From contig SCEJ01000013.1 of NCBI GenBank assembly GCA_004102785.1, positions 1 through 62,473 on the forward strand: a stretch of 62,473 bases of DNA, read 5' to 3'. Below are positions 43,325 through 52,850 of this stretch, in pieces; within the stretch, counting starts at the first letter, position 1, and every line of letters begins with the position of its first letter. Both the position numbers and the translations under genes were made by a program. The DNA is from Muribaculaceae bacterium Isolate-013 (NCI) (GTDB lineage Bacteria; Bacteroidota; Bacteroidia; Bacteroidales; Muribaculaceae). The notes beneath the pieces are model-generated. The model was not told the DNA's origin. It did not search any database and saw only the letters and a list, made by a program, of their open reading frames with translations.

Positions 43325-43475
43325 TAGGACCGGTAGGACTCGTGGGACTTGTGGGACTTGTGGGACTTGTGGGACCTGTGGGACCTGTGGGAGATTTAAT
43401 CAGAACCGGATGGTTCCTACAAGTCCTACAAGTCCTACAAGTCCCACCGGTCCTACCGGTCCCACAACTCCCACC
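43325..43475. repeat. 9-bp tandem repeat hairpin, copy 1
   Basis: The left arm is a run of 9-base units of the GGACTTGTG type (GGACCGGTA, GGACTCGTG, GGACTTGTG three times, GGACCTGTG). The right arm is the complementary run of TCCTACAAG / TCCCACCGG units. The loop reads GAGATTTAATCAGAACCGGA. The arms can pair over about 60 bases. It lies between the DnaA boxes and the stop of the four-helix-bundle gene (43487). Confidence 0.88.
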
Positions 43476-43486
43476 GCCTCGTCGGT

Positions 43487-44038
43487 CTATCGGTTTTGTT
43501 TGCGGTAATCGAGGCGGGCGCGGGTCATCTGCTCGCGTATGCCTCCCTCGGTGAGAAACTGTTGTTGCTGGCGGTCGATGAGTCGCCGCAGCATATATGT
43601 GGCCTGCTGAATAAGGGTGATAGCGAGGTTGGCCGTCTCTTCATCAGACAGACGTGCGATAACATCGTTATAGTCTGAGTTTATTCTTTCGGATGCGGCA
43701 TACCGGCGCATGGATTCATAGCGCGGGTGGCCCTGGCTCCAGCACTCCAGTTGCCGCACACGCAGATAGTCGGTGTAGTCTATAAGCAGTTCTTCGAGAC
43801 TGGCTTTAGCCACGTTTGTGAGTTTTATTTCTGTTTCACGCGAAGTGGTGGAAGCCTCGCTCCCTTCGGCAATGTTCTGTTTGCCCGACCTGGCGGCCTG
43901 AATCATCTGGTCGATTGTGCGGTCACCCTTCCCGAGAAAACGGTTGGCGAAAAAGAAAGTGATATCGTAGATAATCTCTGCCTTGCGATATACTTTCAGT
44001 TTGCGGTAACCGCCGCGATTGGGAAGAAATCCGGCCAT
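43487..44038 (-). CDS. Four-helix-bundle protein with suffix domain
   Basis: A 183-residue protein of the four-helix-bundle family related to proteins encoded in 23S rRNA intervening sequences. It shows YRKLKVYRKAEIIYDITFFF, RTIDQMIQAARSGKQNIAEGSE (the family's hallmark), and SLEELLIDYTDYLRVRQLECW, then a C-terminal helix pair (the suffix) with LIQQATYMLRRLIDRQQQQF. The function is not known; structures are pentameric and nucleic-acid binding has been proposed. Here the gene stands alone between the putative origin and parE and is bracketed by two related hairpin repeats. Confidence 0.85.
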   Translation of the reverse strand: MAGFLPNRGGYRKLKVYRKAEIIYDITFFFANRFLGKGDRTIDQMIQAARSGKQNIAEGSEASTTSRETEIKLTNVAKASLEELLIDYTDYLRVRQLECWSQGHPRYESMRRYAASERINSDYNDVIARLSDEETANLAITLIQQATYMLRRLIDRQQQQFLTEGGIREQMTRARLDYRKQNR

Positions 44039-44074
44039 AGCATCTGTGATTTTAATTGTTAATTATAAATTGAG

Positions 44075-44183
44075 GTGGGACTTGTGGGACTTGTAGGACT
44101 TGTAGGACGGGTGGGAGATTTAAGAGCAGAACCGGATGGCTCCTACAAGTCCTACCGGTCCCACAAGTCCCACTGGTCCCACC
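44075..44183. repeat. 9-bp tandem repeat hairpin, copy 2
   Basis: GTGGGACTTGTGGGACTTGT leads into AGGACTTGTAGGACGGGTGG; the loop GAGATTTAAGAGCAGAACCGG is nearly the same as in copy 1; the right arm is built of TCCTACAAG, TCCTACCGG and TCCCACAAG units. It ends 5 bases before the parE stop (44188). Confidence 0.88.
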
Positions 44184-44187
44184 GGCA

Positions 44188-46155
44188 TCATTCCTCCACC
44201 ACGAGGTTGTCGATTATGAAGAGCTGGCGGTCGGAAGTGTTTTTGCCCATGTAGAATTCGAGCAGCTCCGACACGGCGTCCTCTTTCTTGAGGGTCACGC
44301 GGTCGAGGCGCATGTCGGGGCCGATGAAGCCGCGGAACTCGTCGGGCGAGATTTCGCCCAGACCTTTGAAGCGGGTGATTTCGGCATTGGCTCCCAGGGC
44401 GTCGATGGCGGCCTGGCGCTCGGCGTCGGAGTAGCAGTATGTATCGGCTGATTCGCCGGAGGCGGCGTTTTTGCGGCGAGCCGCGCGTTTGTCGCGCACG
44501 CGGAACAGGGGTGTCTGGAGCACGTAGACGTGCCCTTTCTTCACCATGTCGGGGAAGAACTGGAGGAAGAATGTGAGCAGCAGCAGACGTATGTGCATGC
44601 CGTCGACGTCGGCGTCGGTGGCTATGATCACGTTGTTGTAGCGCAGGCCGTCGATACCGTCCTCTATGTTGAGGGCGGCCTGGAGCAGGTTGAATTCCTC
44701 GTTTTCGTACACCACCTTGCGTGTGAGGCCGAACGAGTTGAGCGGTTTGCCGCGCAGCGAGAACACGGCCTGGGTGTCAACATCGCGTATCTTCGTAATA
44801 GAGCCGGAGGCGGAGTCGCCCTCGGTGATGAATATCGACGATGCGAGTTTCTTTTTCTCCAGTTCGGCGGCGCGCTCCTCGTCCTTGAAATTGTTGGGGT
44901 CGTTGAGGTGTATGCGGCAGTCGCGCAGCTTCGAGTTGTGGAGGTTCACTTTTTTTGCTCTTTCGCGGGCAAGTTTGGTCACTCCGGCCATAGCTTTGCG
45001 CTCGCGTTCGCTCTCCTGTATCTTTTTCTGGAGAATCTCGGCAGTGTCGAGATTTTTGTGCAGATAGTTGTCGAGCTCTTTCTTGAGGAAGTCGCTGATG
45101 AATTTGGCCACTGTCACGCCGCCGGGACTCATCTCGCGCGAGCCCAGCTTGGTTTTTGTCTGCGATTCAAACACCGGCTCCTCAACCTTCACCGACACTG
45201 CGGCAATCATGCCGTTGCGTATGTCGGAGTATTCAAAGTTGCGGCTGAAAAATTCTTTGATAGTGCGCGACACCGACTCCTTGAAGGCTGTAAGGTGCGT
45301 GCCCCCCTGGGTGGTGTGCTGCCCGTTGACGAAGGAGTAGTACTCTTCGCCGTACTGGTTGGCGTGGGTGAGTGCTATCTCTATGTCGTCTCCCCGCAGG
45401 TGTATCACCGGATAGAGGGGGTCCTTGGTCATGTTGGCTTTCAGAAGGTCGAGCAGGCCGTTGCGCGACACGAATTTCTTGCCGTTGAAATATATCGCCA
45501 GCCCGGTGTTGAGATAGGTGTAGTTGCGTATCAGCGTCACGATATATTCCTGGTTGAAGCTGAATCCGCGGAACACCGTGGGGTCGGGGGTGAATTCCAC
45601 ATATGTGCCGTTGGGCTGGTCGGTGTCGGTTTCGGGAGTCTCCTCCACCAGGGCGCCGCGGGCGAAGGTGGCCGTGCGCATGCGTCCGTCGCGGCAGGCG
45701 CGTATCACGAACGAGGTCGACAGGGCATTTACGGCCTTGATGCCCACGCCGTTTAGACCTACCGATTTCTTGAATACCTTGGAATCATATTTGGCGCCGG
45801 TGTTCATGCGCGAGGCCACATCGACGATTTTGCCCAGGGGCACGCCGCGCCCGTAGTCGCGCACCGACACGGTGCCGGTGTCGGGGTCGAGCGTCACGTC
45901 TACCTGGCGTCCGTAGCCCATCATGAACTCGTCGATGGCATTGTCGAGCACCTCCTTTAGCAGCACGTAGATACCGTCGTCAGAATCGGTGCCGTCGCCG
46001 AGCTTGCCTATATACATGCCCGGGCGCAGGCGTATGTGCTCTTTCCAGTCGAGTGTGCGTATGGTTTCCTCGCCGTAGTCGGCCTGCGGCGCGGAGGTGT
46101 CGGGAGCCGTCTGGGCGGCCTGGAATATATCTTTTTCCTCAGAGTTCTCTGGCAT
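44188..46155 (-). CDS. parE: DNA topoisomerase IV subunit B
   Basis: A 655-residue type IIA topoisomerase ATPase subunit needed to unlink daughter chromosomes. GHKL ATPase motifs are [15 protein letters not shown] and [13 protein letters not shown]; the transducer has [11 protein letters not shown]; the Toprim domain has [16 protein letters not shown] and [34 protein letters not shown] matches the ParE type of Bacteroidetes; GyrB has a different N-terminus. I chose the ATG at 46155, since the frame before it opens with TTG. A perfect promoter lies at 46213-46182. parC is not adjacent. Confidence 0.92.
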   Translation of the reverse strand: MPENSEEKDIFQAAQTAPDTSAPQADYGEETIRTLDWKEHIRLRPGMYIGKLGDGTDSDDGIYVLLKEVLDNAIDEFMMGYGRQVDVTLDPDTGTVSVRDYGRGVPLGKIVDVASRMNTGAKYDSKVFKKSVGLNGVGIKAVNALSTSFVIRACRDGRMRTATFARGALVEETPETDTDQPNGTYVEFTPDPTVFRGFSFNQEYIVTLIRNYTYLNTGLAIYFNGKKFVSRNGLLDLLKANMTKDPLYPVIHLRGDDIEIALTHANQYGEEYYSFVNGQHTTQGGTHLTAFKESVSRTIKEFFSRNFEYSDIRNGMIAAVSVKVEEPVFESQTKTKLGSREMSPGGVTVAKFISDFLKKELDNYLHKNLDTAEILQKKIQESERERKAMAGVTKLARERAKKVNLHNSKLRDCRIHLNDPNNFKDEERAAELEKKKLASSIFITEGDSASGSITKIRDVDTQAVFSLRGKPLNSFGLTRKVVYENEEFNLLQAALNIEDGIDGLRYNNVIIATDADVDGMHIRLLLLTFFLQFFPDMVKKGHVYVLQTPLFRVRDKRAARRKNAASGESADTYCYSDAERQAAIDALGANAEITRFKGLGEISPDEFRGFIGPDMRLDRVTLKKEDAVSELLEFYMGKNTSDRQLFIIDNLVVEE

Positions 46156-46181
46156 ATTCAAGTCTTTCAGTTAGATTCACA

Positions 46182-46213
46182 CAAAGTTACGAATTTTCAC
46201 CTTAATACCCAAA
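46182..46213 (-). promoter_or_regulatory. Promoter for parE
   Basis: On the minus strand TTTG (46213-46210), 20 bases, TAACTTTG (46189-46182): an exact match, about 27 bases before the ATG. Confidence 0.75.
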
Positions 46214-46239
46214 ATAACCCTCTCCCAAAAATCACACCG

Positions 46240-46306
46240 GCGCAAAACCGCGGATGCCTGCCGGGGAGCGACGTGCTCCCGCAGTATTGCATCCGCGGTT
46301 TTGTGC
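46240..46306. terminator. Long hairpin terminator
   Basis: GCGCAAAACCGCGGATGC (46240-46257) pairs with 46289-46306 with one G-T mismatch, and an inner stem (CTGCCGGGGAGC with GCTCCCGCAG) extends it. It ends transcripts of the secreted protein gene before parE. Confidence 0.8.
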
Positions 46307-46320
46307 AGGGTGATGAGATT

Positions 46321-48291
46321 TCAGCGCATTGTCTTGCGCACGGTGCCGTCGTCCATGCGCAGCAGCACAACTCCGCGGGCCGCTGCTGCATCCACACGCC
46401 TCCCGGTGAGGTCGAAGGCATCGGTAACCACGGCTCCGGAAGCTTCGGTGGCGGGGATGGCGCTGTATTTCAGTCCCTCATCCTCGAAATCGGAAGTGGA
46501 GCGCGGGCTGATATGTATCGGATAGTAGTTGTTTACGATTCCGGTAAGTGTCCAGCGATGGTCGAAATACCCTTCGGTTGAGGTTTTGAAATAATCCGCC
46601 GCCTTGTTGCACCACATCCATGCCAGGCCATCGTAGTCGTCGAGTGTGCCGTCGAAAATCTGGTATTTCTGCGAATTCCAGAGGCCGTGGTAGTCGCCGG
46701 CCTCATAGTATTCGTCGGGGAAGGTCACATTCTTGATCTTTACAAGCTGGTTGCCATAGGTATAGCCGTCAGCGGCAAGGGCTATCTGGCGCAGTGTCAG
46801 TTCAATTGGCTCCACGGTGTTTCCTTCCGAGGCTATTTCCCAGGCGGAGGCTGTGCGTGGCACCATGGTCAGCCCGCTGTCACCGAAAATAAGGTAGCCC
46901 GCTATATTGGTGATGTTGTCACCGATCTTCACGCCGGTTATGTCGATTTCATCATATCCGCAGCCGGTGGCCGACCGCAGTTCCACCCCCCCGGTGGCAT
47001 CCTGTGCGAATATGGAGTTTACCACTCTGTCATAGCTGAAGTCATAGTAGCTTTCAACAAAGGTCACCGTGGCTTCGCCGGTGTAGATATAGACCGAAAC
47101 CATGTCGTTGACATCCTCGTCGCAGAGCTGGCTCAGCGTGCCGGCCACAAGTGTGGGCACAGGATGCCACTGCACCTGGAGCACTTTGTCGCTCATGCCG
47201 GGGGTGCTTACTGTGATTTTGTCGCTGAAGAATCGCGATTCAACTGCCGTGAGTGTCAGTGTGAGCTGTGCGCCGGCTTCGCTCATGGCGTCATCCATGG
47301 CGATTGTGAGTGATGACAGTGCTACCTGGCCAGATTCGCCCGGCGTGAGGGTTATGTCGCCCTCAAGGTCGGTGGCCCTGAGGCATACCGTGCGTTCAAC
47401 CGGGATATTGCAGTAGACCTGTCCGAAATCAATCGGATTCTCGGATATTGTGATGTTCGGCACCGTCACAGGGGGTGTCTCTCCGGTGAAGATTTCATCA
47501 AGACCGGTGGCCACACGCAGTTCGTCAACGGTGCATGCGGCTATCTTGCTTGTCAGGGCCGAGCGCTGACACAGTTGTATGCCGCGGATGTCGGTGAGGG
47601 TGTCGTCCACATCGCTGATGTCGGCTATTGTCACTGACGGCGTGGCGGCGGCATCGGCCGGATTTACGTACAACTCCATAATATCGTCGGCTGCGCCCGG
47701 CTGCTGACGGTAGCGCACAATCAGCAGGGCCGTCTCGCCCACTGGAATCTCAGTGTCGTCCCACTCTACGTATGTTGCTGTGATTCCGTTGGGCGACGAC
47801 GCTTTTGATATTCCGAATACAGCCGTGGCGTCGGCCTCCCCTTTTTTCACGAAAAGTCCGCCACCCTCCGATGAGGCTATGGCATCACCGATCTCTCCGC
47901 TGTATGAATTGCTTCCGGTAAGGGAGATTATGGCGCCTGGCTTGCCGAGAGCCGGCGGAAATTCGTCGACACGCACCAGTGCCGAATAATAGATGTCGCC
48001 CTCGATAGCGTCACTGCCCGTAGGCGCGAATATCGACTGCAATGCGTTCCGGCCCATATCCATCGATATGCACACACTGTTGCCCGACGGCTCTTCCTGA
48101 TAGCCTGAGTGAGTCAGCGATCCTTCGATGATATTGATGGGGTAAGAACCCGGTGAGCCGTTTGCCTCCCATGTGCCCTGCGATGCGAGGCTCCCCGGCG
48201 AGTGTGCGAACGATTCGTTGAGCAGCATTTCGGCATTGGCGGTTCCTAATCCGAATAAGGCTGCGGCTGTAATAGTAAAAATCTTTTTCAT
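46321..48291 (-). CDS. Large secreted multidomain protein
   Basis: A 656-residue exported protein with a signal peptide (MKKIFTITAAALFGLGTANA). The N-terminal third (LLNESFAHSPGSLASQGTWE to about 250) looks like a concanavalin-type beta sandwich. A DUF1573/Ig-like segment follows (TISENPIDFGQVYCNIPVERT), then an OB-like segment (VSVYIYTGEATVTFVESYYD, GVKIGDNITNIAGYLIF). The last 35 residues (DAFDLTGRRVDAAAARGVVL, RMDDGTVRKTM) resemble a type IX-like sorting tail and the end of the BspA-like protein at 29745. The ATG at 48291 is chosen over an upstream start because the signal peptide begins there. Function unknown. Confidence 0.7.
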   Translation of the reverse strand: MKKIFTITAAALFGLGTANAEMLLNESFAHSPGSLASQGTWEANGSPGSYPINIIEGSLTHSGYQEEPSGNSVCISMDMGRNALQSIFAPTGSDAIEGDIYYSALVRVDEFPPALGKPGAIISLTGSNSYSGEIGDAIASSEGGGLFVKKGEADATAVFGISKASSPNGITATYVEWDDTEIPVGETALLIVRYRQQPGAADDIMELYVNPADAAATPSVTIADISDVDDTLTDIRGIQLCQRSALTSKIAACTVDELRVATGLDEIFTGETPPVTVPNITISENPIDFGQVYCNIPVERTVCLRATDLEGDITLTPGESGQVALSSLTIAMDDAMSEAGAQLTLTLTAVESRFFSDKITVSTPGMSDKVLQVQWHPVPTLVAGTLSQLCDEDVNDMVSVYIYTGEATVTFVESYYDFSYDRVVNSIFAQDATGGVELRSATGCGYDEIDITGVKIGDNITNIAGYLIFGDSGLTMVPRTASAWEIASEGNTVEPIELTLRQIALAADGYTYGNQLVKIKNVTFPDEYYEAGDYHGLWNSQKYQIFDGTLDDYDGLAWMWCNKAADYFKTSTEGYFDHRWTLTGIVNNYYPIHISPRSTSDFEDEGLKYSAIPATEASGAVVTDAFDLTGRRVDAAAARGVVLLRMDDGTVRKTMR

Positions 48292-48326
48292 TGGCAAATT
48301 GGCTGGTATTTTATTTATGTGGTTTG

Positions 48327-48334
48327 CAAATGTA
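48327..48334 (-). promoter_or_regulatory. -7 element for the secreted protein gene
   Basis: TACATTTG on the minus strand, an exact TAnnTTTG match about 36 bases before the ATG. No clear TTTG at -33. Confidence 0.45.
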
Positions 48335-48482
48335 AATATAAAAATGCTAATTTTTATCATTTTTTGGAATAAAATTTGAATAATAATCTATTTTTGCCAT
48401 AATCTGATGCTGAATGTATGATGCCGGCAATGTGCTGCGGGCTCTGCCGTAAATTTTTTTAGGATAATTTAGGCCGGTATGG

Positions 48483-48514
48483 TTTCAGAATTGTTAATAT
48501 TTTGCGTAACTTCG
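48483..48514 (+). promoter_or_regulatory. Weak promoter candidate for the second protease operon
   Basis: TTTC (48483-48486), 20 bases, TAACTTCG (48507-48514). Each box has one mismatch to the consensus. Confidence 0.4.
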
Positions 48515-48543
48515 TTGGTTAAAAGGAAAAACAAAGATTTTCA

Positions 48544-50202
48544 ATGAGAAAACTACCTGTAATACTCGCTGCGGTGGCCCTGATTCTCGTCTCGGCTTCT
48601 GCCGCCACACGTTCTCCGAAAGGAGATATAGCCCGCGGCCTGGATATTTTCACCGCTGTCTACAAGAATCTCCAGACCTCTTATGTCGACACTGTCGATG
48701 CCGAGAAGTCAATCAACACGGCTATCGCGGCCATGCTCGACGAGATTGACCCTTACACCGAATATATCCCCGAAAGCGAGCAGCAGGATTTCCGTTCGAT
48801 ATCCACAGGTGAATATGGCGGCATAGGCTCATACATCACCCAGCGGGGTGGTAAGGTGATGGTGTCGGAGCCACGAGAGGGTGCGCCGGCACAGCGCGCC
48901 GGCCTCCGTCCGGGCGATGTGTTCTTCATCATCGACGGCGACACCGTGACCTCGAAACAGTCCGACGAGATTTCACGTATGCTCAAGGGCCAGGCCGGCA
49001 CCGTGGTGAAGGTCACGGTAAAACGCCCCTATGCCTCGCCCGACTCAATACTGTCGTTCGACATCACGCGCGAGAAAATCGAAATCGACCCTGTGCCGTA
49101 TTATGGTGTGGTGAAAGGCGATATAGGCTATATCGAGCTTACCACTTTCAACGAAAAATCATTCGAGAAGGTGCGCGACGCTCTTCTGGAGCTGAAAAAG
49201 AATCCGGCTGTGAAGTCGATTGTGCTTGACCTGCGCAACAACGGCGGCGGCCTGCTCGAGAGCGCCGTGCAGATTACCGGGCTGTTCGTGCCCAAAGGCA
49301 CTGAGGTGGTGCGCACCCGCGGCCGCGGACTCCTCAACGAGCGTATATACAAGACTACGCAGAAACCTGTCGACACTGAGATTCCGCTGGCGGTACTCGT
49401 CAACGGAGCATCGGCATCGGCCGCTGAAATCGTGACCGGAGCCCTCCAGGACCTCGACCGTGCCGTGATTGTGGGCGACCGCTCTTTCGGCAAGGGGCTG
49501 GTGCAGGCCACACGCTCCCTCCCTTATAACGGACTGATGAAGACCACCATAGCCAAATATTATATCCCCTCGGGGCGCTGCATCCAGGCCATAGACTACT
49601 CGCACCGGAACCCCGACGGCTCGGTGGCCCGCATACCCGACTCGCTTACTACCGTATGGCACACCGCGGCAGGGCGTCCCGTGCGCGACGGCGGCGGCAT
49701 CACCCCAGATGTCAAAGTGGAGTATCCGGAGGGTAACCGATTGGTCTATAATATAGTAAGCGACGGATGGAGCTTTGATTTCGCCACCCGCTACGCTCAC
49801 CGCAACCCCACAATTCCGGCGCCGGAGGATTTTGAAATCACCGATACTATCTTCTCTGAATTCAAGGCTTTTATCGACCCGGAAAAATTCAAGTACGACC
49901 GCGCCTGCGAGCTGGTGCTCGACCAGCTTGAGAAATCGGCCAAAACCGAGGGATACCTCGACGACCGCGTACAGTCGCAGATTGACACTCTGCGTGCCAC
50001 TCTGCGACACGACCTGGCCCACGACCTCGACCTCAACCGCGAGATGATTTCAAGCTATCTCGCCCCTGAGATTCTCCAGCGCTATTATTATACGCGCGGT
50101 GCCACTATACAAGGGTTGCGCCACGACCGCGACCTCGATTCGGCCGCCACTGTGCTCCATACCCCCGGCCGCCACCGCGAAATTTTAACCAAGAAAGACT
50201 GA
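48544..50202 (+). CDS. Carboxy-terminal processing protease (S41 family), copy 2
   Basis: A 552-residue periplasmic serine protease, paralogue of the protein at 15608. Signal peptide (MRKLPVILAAVALILVSASA), helical N-terminus (AMLDEIDPYTEYIPESEQQDF), PDZ domain (EGAPAQRAGLRPGDVFFIIDG), and protease domain with the catalytic serine in GASASAAEIVTG and lysine in SFGKGLVQ. A long C-terminal region continues to residue 552. Its stop shares a base with the hflX start, so hflX and dgt may be in the same transcript. Confidence 0.93.
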   Translation: MRKLPVILAAVALILVSASAATRSPKGDIARGLDIFTAVYKNLQTSYVDTVDAEKSINTAIAAMLDEIDPYTEYIPESEQQDFRSISTGEYGGIGSYITQRGGKVMVSEPREGAPAQRAGLRPGDVFFIIDGDTVTSKQSDEISRMLKGQAGTVVKVTVKRPYASPDSILSFDITREKIEIDPVPYYGVVKGDIGYIELTTFNEKSFEKVRDALLELKKNPAVKSIVLDLRNNGGGLLESAVQITGLFVPKGTEVVRTRGRGLLNERIYKTTQKPVDTEIPLAVLVNGASASAAEIVTGALQDLDRAVIVGDRSFGKGLVQATRSLPYNGLMKTTIAKYYIPSGRCIQAIDYSHRNPDGSVARIPDSLTTVWHTAAGRPVRDGGGITPDVKVEYPEGNRLVYNIVSDGWSFDFATRYAHRNPTIPAPEDFEITDTIFSEFKAFIDPEKFKYDRACELVLDQLEKSAKTEGYLDDRVQSQIDTLRATLRHDLAHDLDLNREMISSYLAPEILQRYYYTRGATIQGLRHDRDLDSAATVLHTPGRHREILTKKD

Positions 50203-51440
50203 TGAAAGAATTCGACAATACCTCACTCGAAGCCACCACTGAGCGTACTGTGCTGGTGGGGCTCGTGACCCGCGACCAGAACGAGACACGCATGAACGAA
50301 TATCTCGACGAACTGGATTTCCTGGCCGATACGGCCGGGGCCGTCGTGGTAAGGCGCTTCACACAGAAACTCGACTATCCCAACTCCCGCACCTTCGTGG
50401 GGCAGGGAAAGCTTGCCGAGATAAAGGAGTATGTGGAGAAAAACGACATTGGCCTGGTGATTTTCGACGATGACCTGTCGTCGAAACAGGTGGCGAACAT
50501 AGAGCGCGAGCTCCAGATCAAGGTACTCGACCGCTCGTCGCTGATTCTCGACATCTTCGCCAAACGGGCGCAGACAGCGACAGCGAAAACCCAGGTGGAG
50601 CTGGCTCAGTACCAGTACCTCCTGCCCAGGCTCACCCGAATGTGGACCCACCTCGAGCGACAGAAAGGCGGTATCGGTATGCGCGGACCAGGCGAGACTC
50701 AGATCGAAACCGACCGGCGTATCATTCAGCGGCGCATATCACTACTTAAGGAGCAGCTACGCGACATCGACCGCCAGAAAACCCTCCAGCGTAAAAACCG
50801 CGGCAAACTCACCCGCGTGGCCCTCGTGGGATATACCAACGTGGGGAAATCCACCCTTATGAACCTGCTTAGCAAGAGCGATGTCTTCGCCGAAAACAAG
50901 CTCTTCGCCACTCTCGACACCACGGTGCGGAAGGTTACCATAGAGAATCTCCCCTTCCTGCTGACAGACACCGTGGGCTTCATACGCAAGCTCCCCCACA
51001 ATCTCGTCGAGTCGTTCAAATCCACGCTCGACGAGGTGCGCGACGCCGACCTGCTGGTGCATGTTGTCGATATCTCCCATCCCCAGTTCGAGGAGCAGAT
51101 CGAGGTGGTCAACAAGACTCTTGCCGAGGTATGCCAGAGCGCCGACAAACCTATGATTATGGTTTTCAACAAGATTGACGCCTATACCCACACTCCTAAG
51201 GATGATGACGACCTCACCGAGAGTACCCGCGAGAACATCCCCCTCGAAGAGCTGAAACAGACCTGGATGAACCGCCTGTCGCCCGGCAACTGCGTGTTCG
51301 TATCGGCCAAGGCCGGCACCAATATCGATGAGCTGAAGGATAAAATCTACACCAAGGCCCGCGAAATCCATGCCGAGCGCTTCCCCTACAACGATTTCCT
51401 GTATCAGCGCTACGACCAGGATATGGATACCCTCTCGTAA
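50202..51440 (+). CDS. hflX: Ribosome-associated GTPase HflX
   Basis: A 412-residue GTPase that splits stalled ribosomes after stress. It has the HflX N-terminal domain (TFVGQGKLAEIKEYV, LIFDDDLSSKQVANIE, VLDRSSLILDIFA), the linker GGIGMRGPGETQIETDRR, the G1 motif GYTNVGKST, G3 DTVGFIRKLPHNLVESF and G4 NKID. Its ATG overlaps the last base of the protease stop codon. Confidence 0.96.
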   Translation: MKEFDNTSLEATTERTVLVGLVTRDQNETRMNEYLDELDFLADTAGAVVVRRFTQKLDYPNSRTFVGQGKLAEIKEYVEKNDIGLVIFDDDLSSKQVANIERELQIKVLDRSSLILDIFAKRAQTATAKTQVELAQYQYLLPRLTRMWTHLERQKGGIGMRGPGETQIETDRRIIQRRISLLKEQLRDIDRQKTLQRKNRGKLTRVALVGYTNVGKSTLMNLLSKSDVFAENKLFATLDTTVRKVTIENLPFLLTDTVGFIRKLPHNLVESFKSTLDEVRDADLLVHVVDISHPQFEEQIEVVNKTLAEVCQSADKPMIMVFNKIDAYTHTPKDDDDLTESTRENIPLEELKQTWMNRLSPGNCVFVSAKAGTNIDELKDKIYTKAREIHAERFPYNDFLYQRYDQDMDTLS

Positions 51441-51461
51441 TCCGGTCGCGGGGCGAATGAA

Positions 51462-52835
51462 ATGAGCCCCTTACATTATCATCAATCCCCCCTTTCTGCT
51501 ATGGAATGGCCTCGCCTTATCTCCGACCTACGCTTCGGCATGGAGCACTACCGCGACCCCAAGAGCCGCGGCGTGCGCTCCGATTTCAGGCGTGATTTCG
51601 ACCGCCTGGTGTTCTCCTCACCTTTCCGGCGCCTGCAGAACAAGACCCAGGTCTTTCCGCTCCCGGGCAGCGTGTTTGTGCACAATCGCCTCACCCATTC
51701 GCTTGAGGTGGCTTCCGTGGGACGTTCGCTGGCCTCGGAAGTGGCTCTTCTGCTGGCGCCTAAATATGCCGGCGATGCCGCCACGCTGGCTGCCCTGGAG
51801 TCGGCTCAGGAGATTGTGGCCGCAGCCTGCCTGGCTCACGACCTGGGCAACCCGCCGTTCGGACATTCAGGCGAGAAGGCTATCTCCACCTTCTTCTCCG
51901 AAGGTGCCGGAGCACCGCTGAAAGAGGAGCTTACGGAGGCGCAGTGGGCTGATCTGGTGCATTTCGAGGGGAATGCCAACGCCCTGCGGCTGCTCACGCA
52001 CCAGTTCGCCGGGCGGCGCCGGGGCGGTTTCGCGATGACCTACTCCACCCTCGCCTCGATTGTGAAATACCCCTTCTCGTCGCGCCTGGCAGGCGACCGC
52101 AACAAGTTCGGATTCTTTACGTCCGAGGAGGAGACCTTCGTGCGAATCGCCGATGAACTGGGGCTTGTGCGCCGTCCGGGGGCTCTTGTGAGCTATTGCC
52201 GCCACCCGCTGGTTTATCTTGTGGAGGCTGCCGACGATATCTGCTACGAGGTGATGGATATAGAGGATGCCCACAAGCTCAAGATTCTATCCTCAGAGGA
52301 GGTAATCACCCTTTTCCTCGGATTTTTCCCCGGCGGCCGGCAGGAGCGGATGCGGCAGGTGATGGATATGCTCGACGACCCCAACGAGAAGGTCTCATAC
52401 CTGCGGTCGTCGGTAATCGGAGCGCTTGTCAACGCCTGCGCCGCTACTTTCGTAAGGCATGAGGAGGAGATTCTTGCCGGCAATTTCGCCGGCGAGCTGC
52501 TCGACCATGTGCCGCAGCTTGAACGCGACGCCTACCGCGCCTGCAACGTCTTGTCGTGGGATAAGATATATCGCGCGCGCGAGGTGGTCGATGTGGAACT
52601 TGGCGGTAACCGCATCATCACCTTCCTGCTTGAGAAACTGATACACGCCGTGCGCTATCCCGAACTCAACTATTCGCGCCTGCTGCTGTCGCAGGTGCCA
52701 TCGCAGTACGACGTCAATTCCCCCACCCTTTTCGGAAAGATACAGGCTGTGCTCGACCACGTCTCGGCCATGACCGACGTCTACGCCCTCGACCTCTACC
52801 GCAAGCTCAACGGCCTCTCGCTCCCCGCGGTTTAG
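51462..52835 (+). CDS. dgt: Deoxyguanosinetriphosphate triphosphohydrolase
   Basis: A 457-residue HD-domain enzyme that splits dGTP (and probably other dNTPs) to nucleoside and tripolyphosphate. The metal ligands are in HNRLTHSLEVASVGR and ACLAHDLGNPPFGHSGEKA, with EAADDICYEVMDIEDAHK further on. The family start resembles MEWPRLISDLRFG, so the ATG at 51501 is a good alternative to 51462. It is 21 bases after hflX. Confidence 0.92.
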   Translation: MSPLHYHQSPLSAMEWPRLISDLRFGMEHYRDPKSRGVRSDFRRDFDRLVFSSPFRRLQNKTQVFPLPGSVFVHNRLTHSLEVASVGRSLASEVALLLAPKYAGDAATLAALESAQEIVAAACLAHDLGNPPFGHSGEKAISTFFSEGAGAPLKEELTEAQWADLVHFEGNANALRLLTHQFAGRRRGGFAMTYSTLASIVKYPFSSRLAGDRNKFGFFTSEEETFVRIADELGLVRRPGALVSYCRHPLVYLVEAADDICYEVMDIEDAHKLKILSSEEVITLFLGFFPGGRQERMRQVMDMLDDPNEKVSYLRSSVIGALVNACAATFVRHEEEILAGNFAGELLDHVPQLERDAYRACNVLSWDKIYRAREVVDVELGGNRIITFLLEKLIHAVRYPELNYSRLLLSQVPSQYDVNSPTLFGKIQAVLDHVSAMTDVYALDLYRKLNGLSLPAV

Positions 52836-52850
52836 CGGCGGCAGCGGCGG

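Noticed and set aside
43325-43475. Regular short repeats that might be a CRISPR array
   Set aside because: Units are only 9 bases with no unique spacers, and both arms are mutually complementary; no cas genes are near.
44530-45756. A 408-codon open frame antisense to parE
   Set aside because: Antisense shadow of a conserved gene.
44188-46155. gyrB instead of parE
   Set aside because: The N-terminus [22 protein letters not shown] and the overall length match Bacteroidetes ParE; GyrB of this phylum has a different opening motif.
15608-50202. The two processing proteases as a recent duplication
   Set aside because: They differ throughout outside the catalytic motifs and have different C-terminal regions, so the duplication is old and unremarkable for Bacteroidales.
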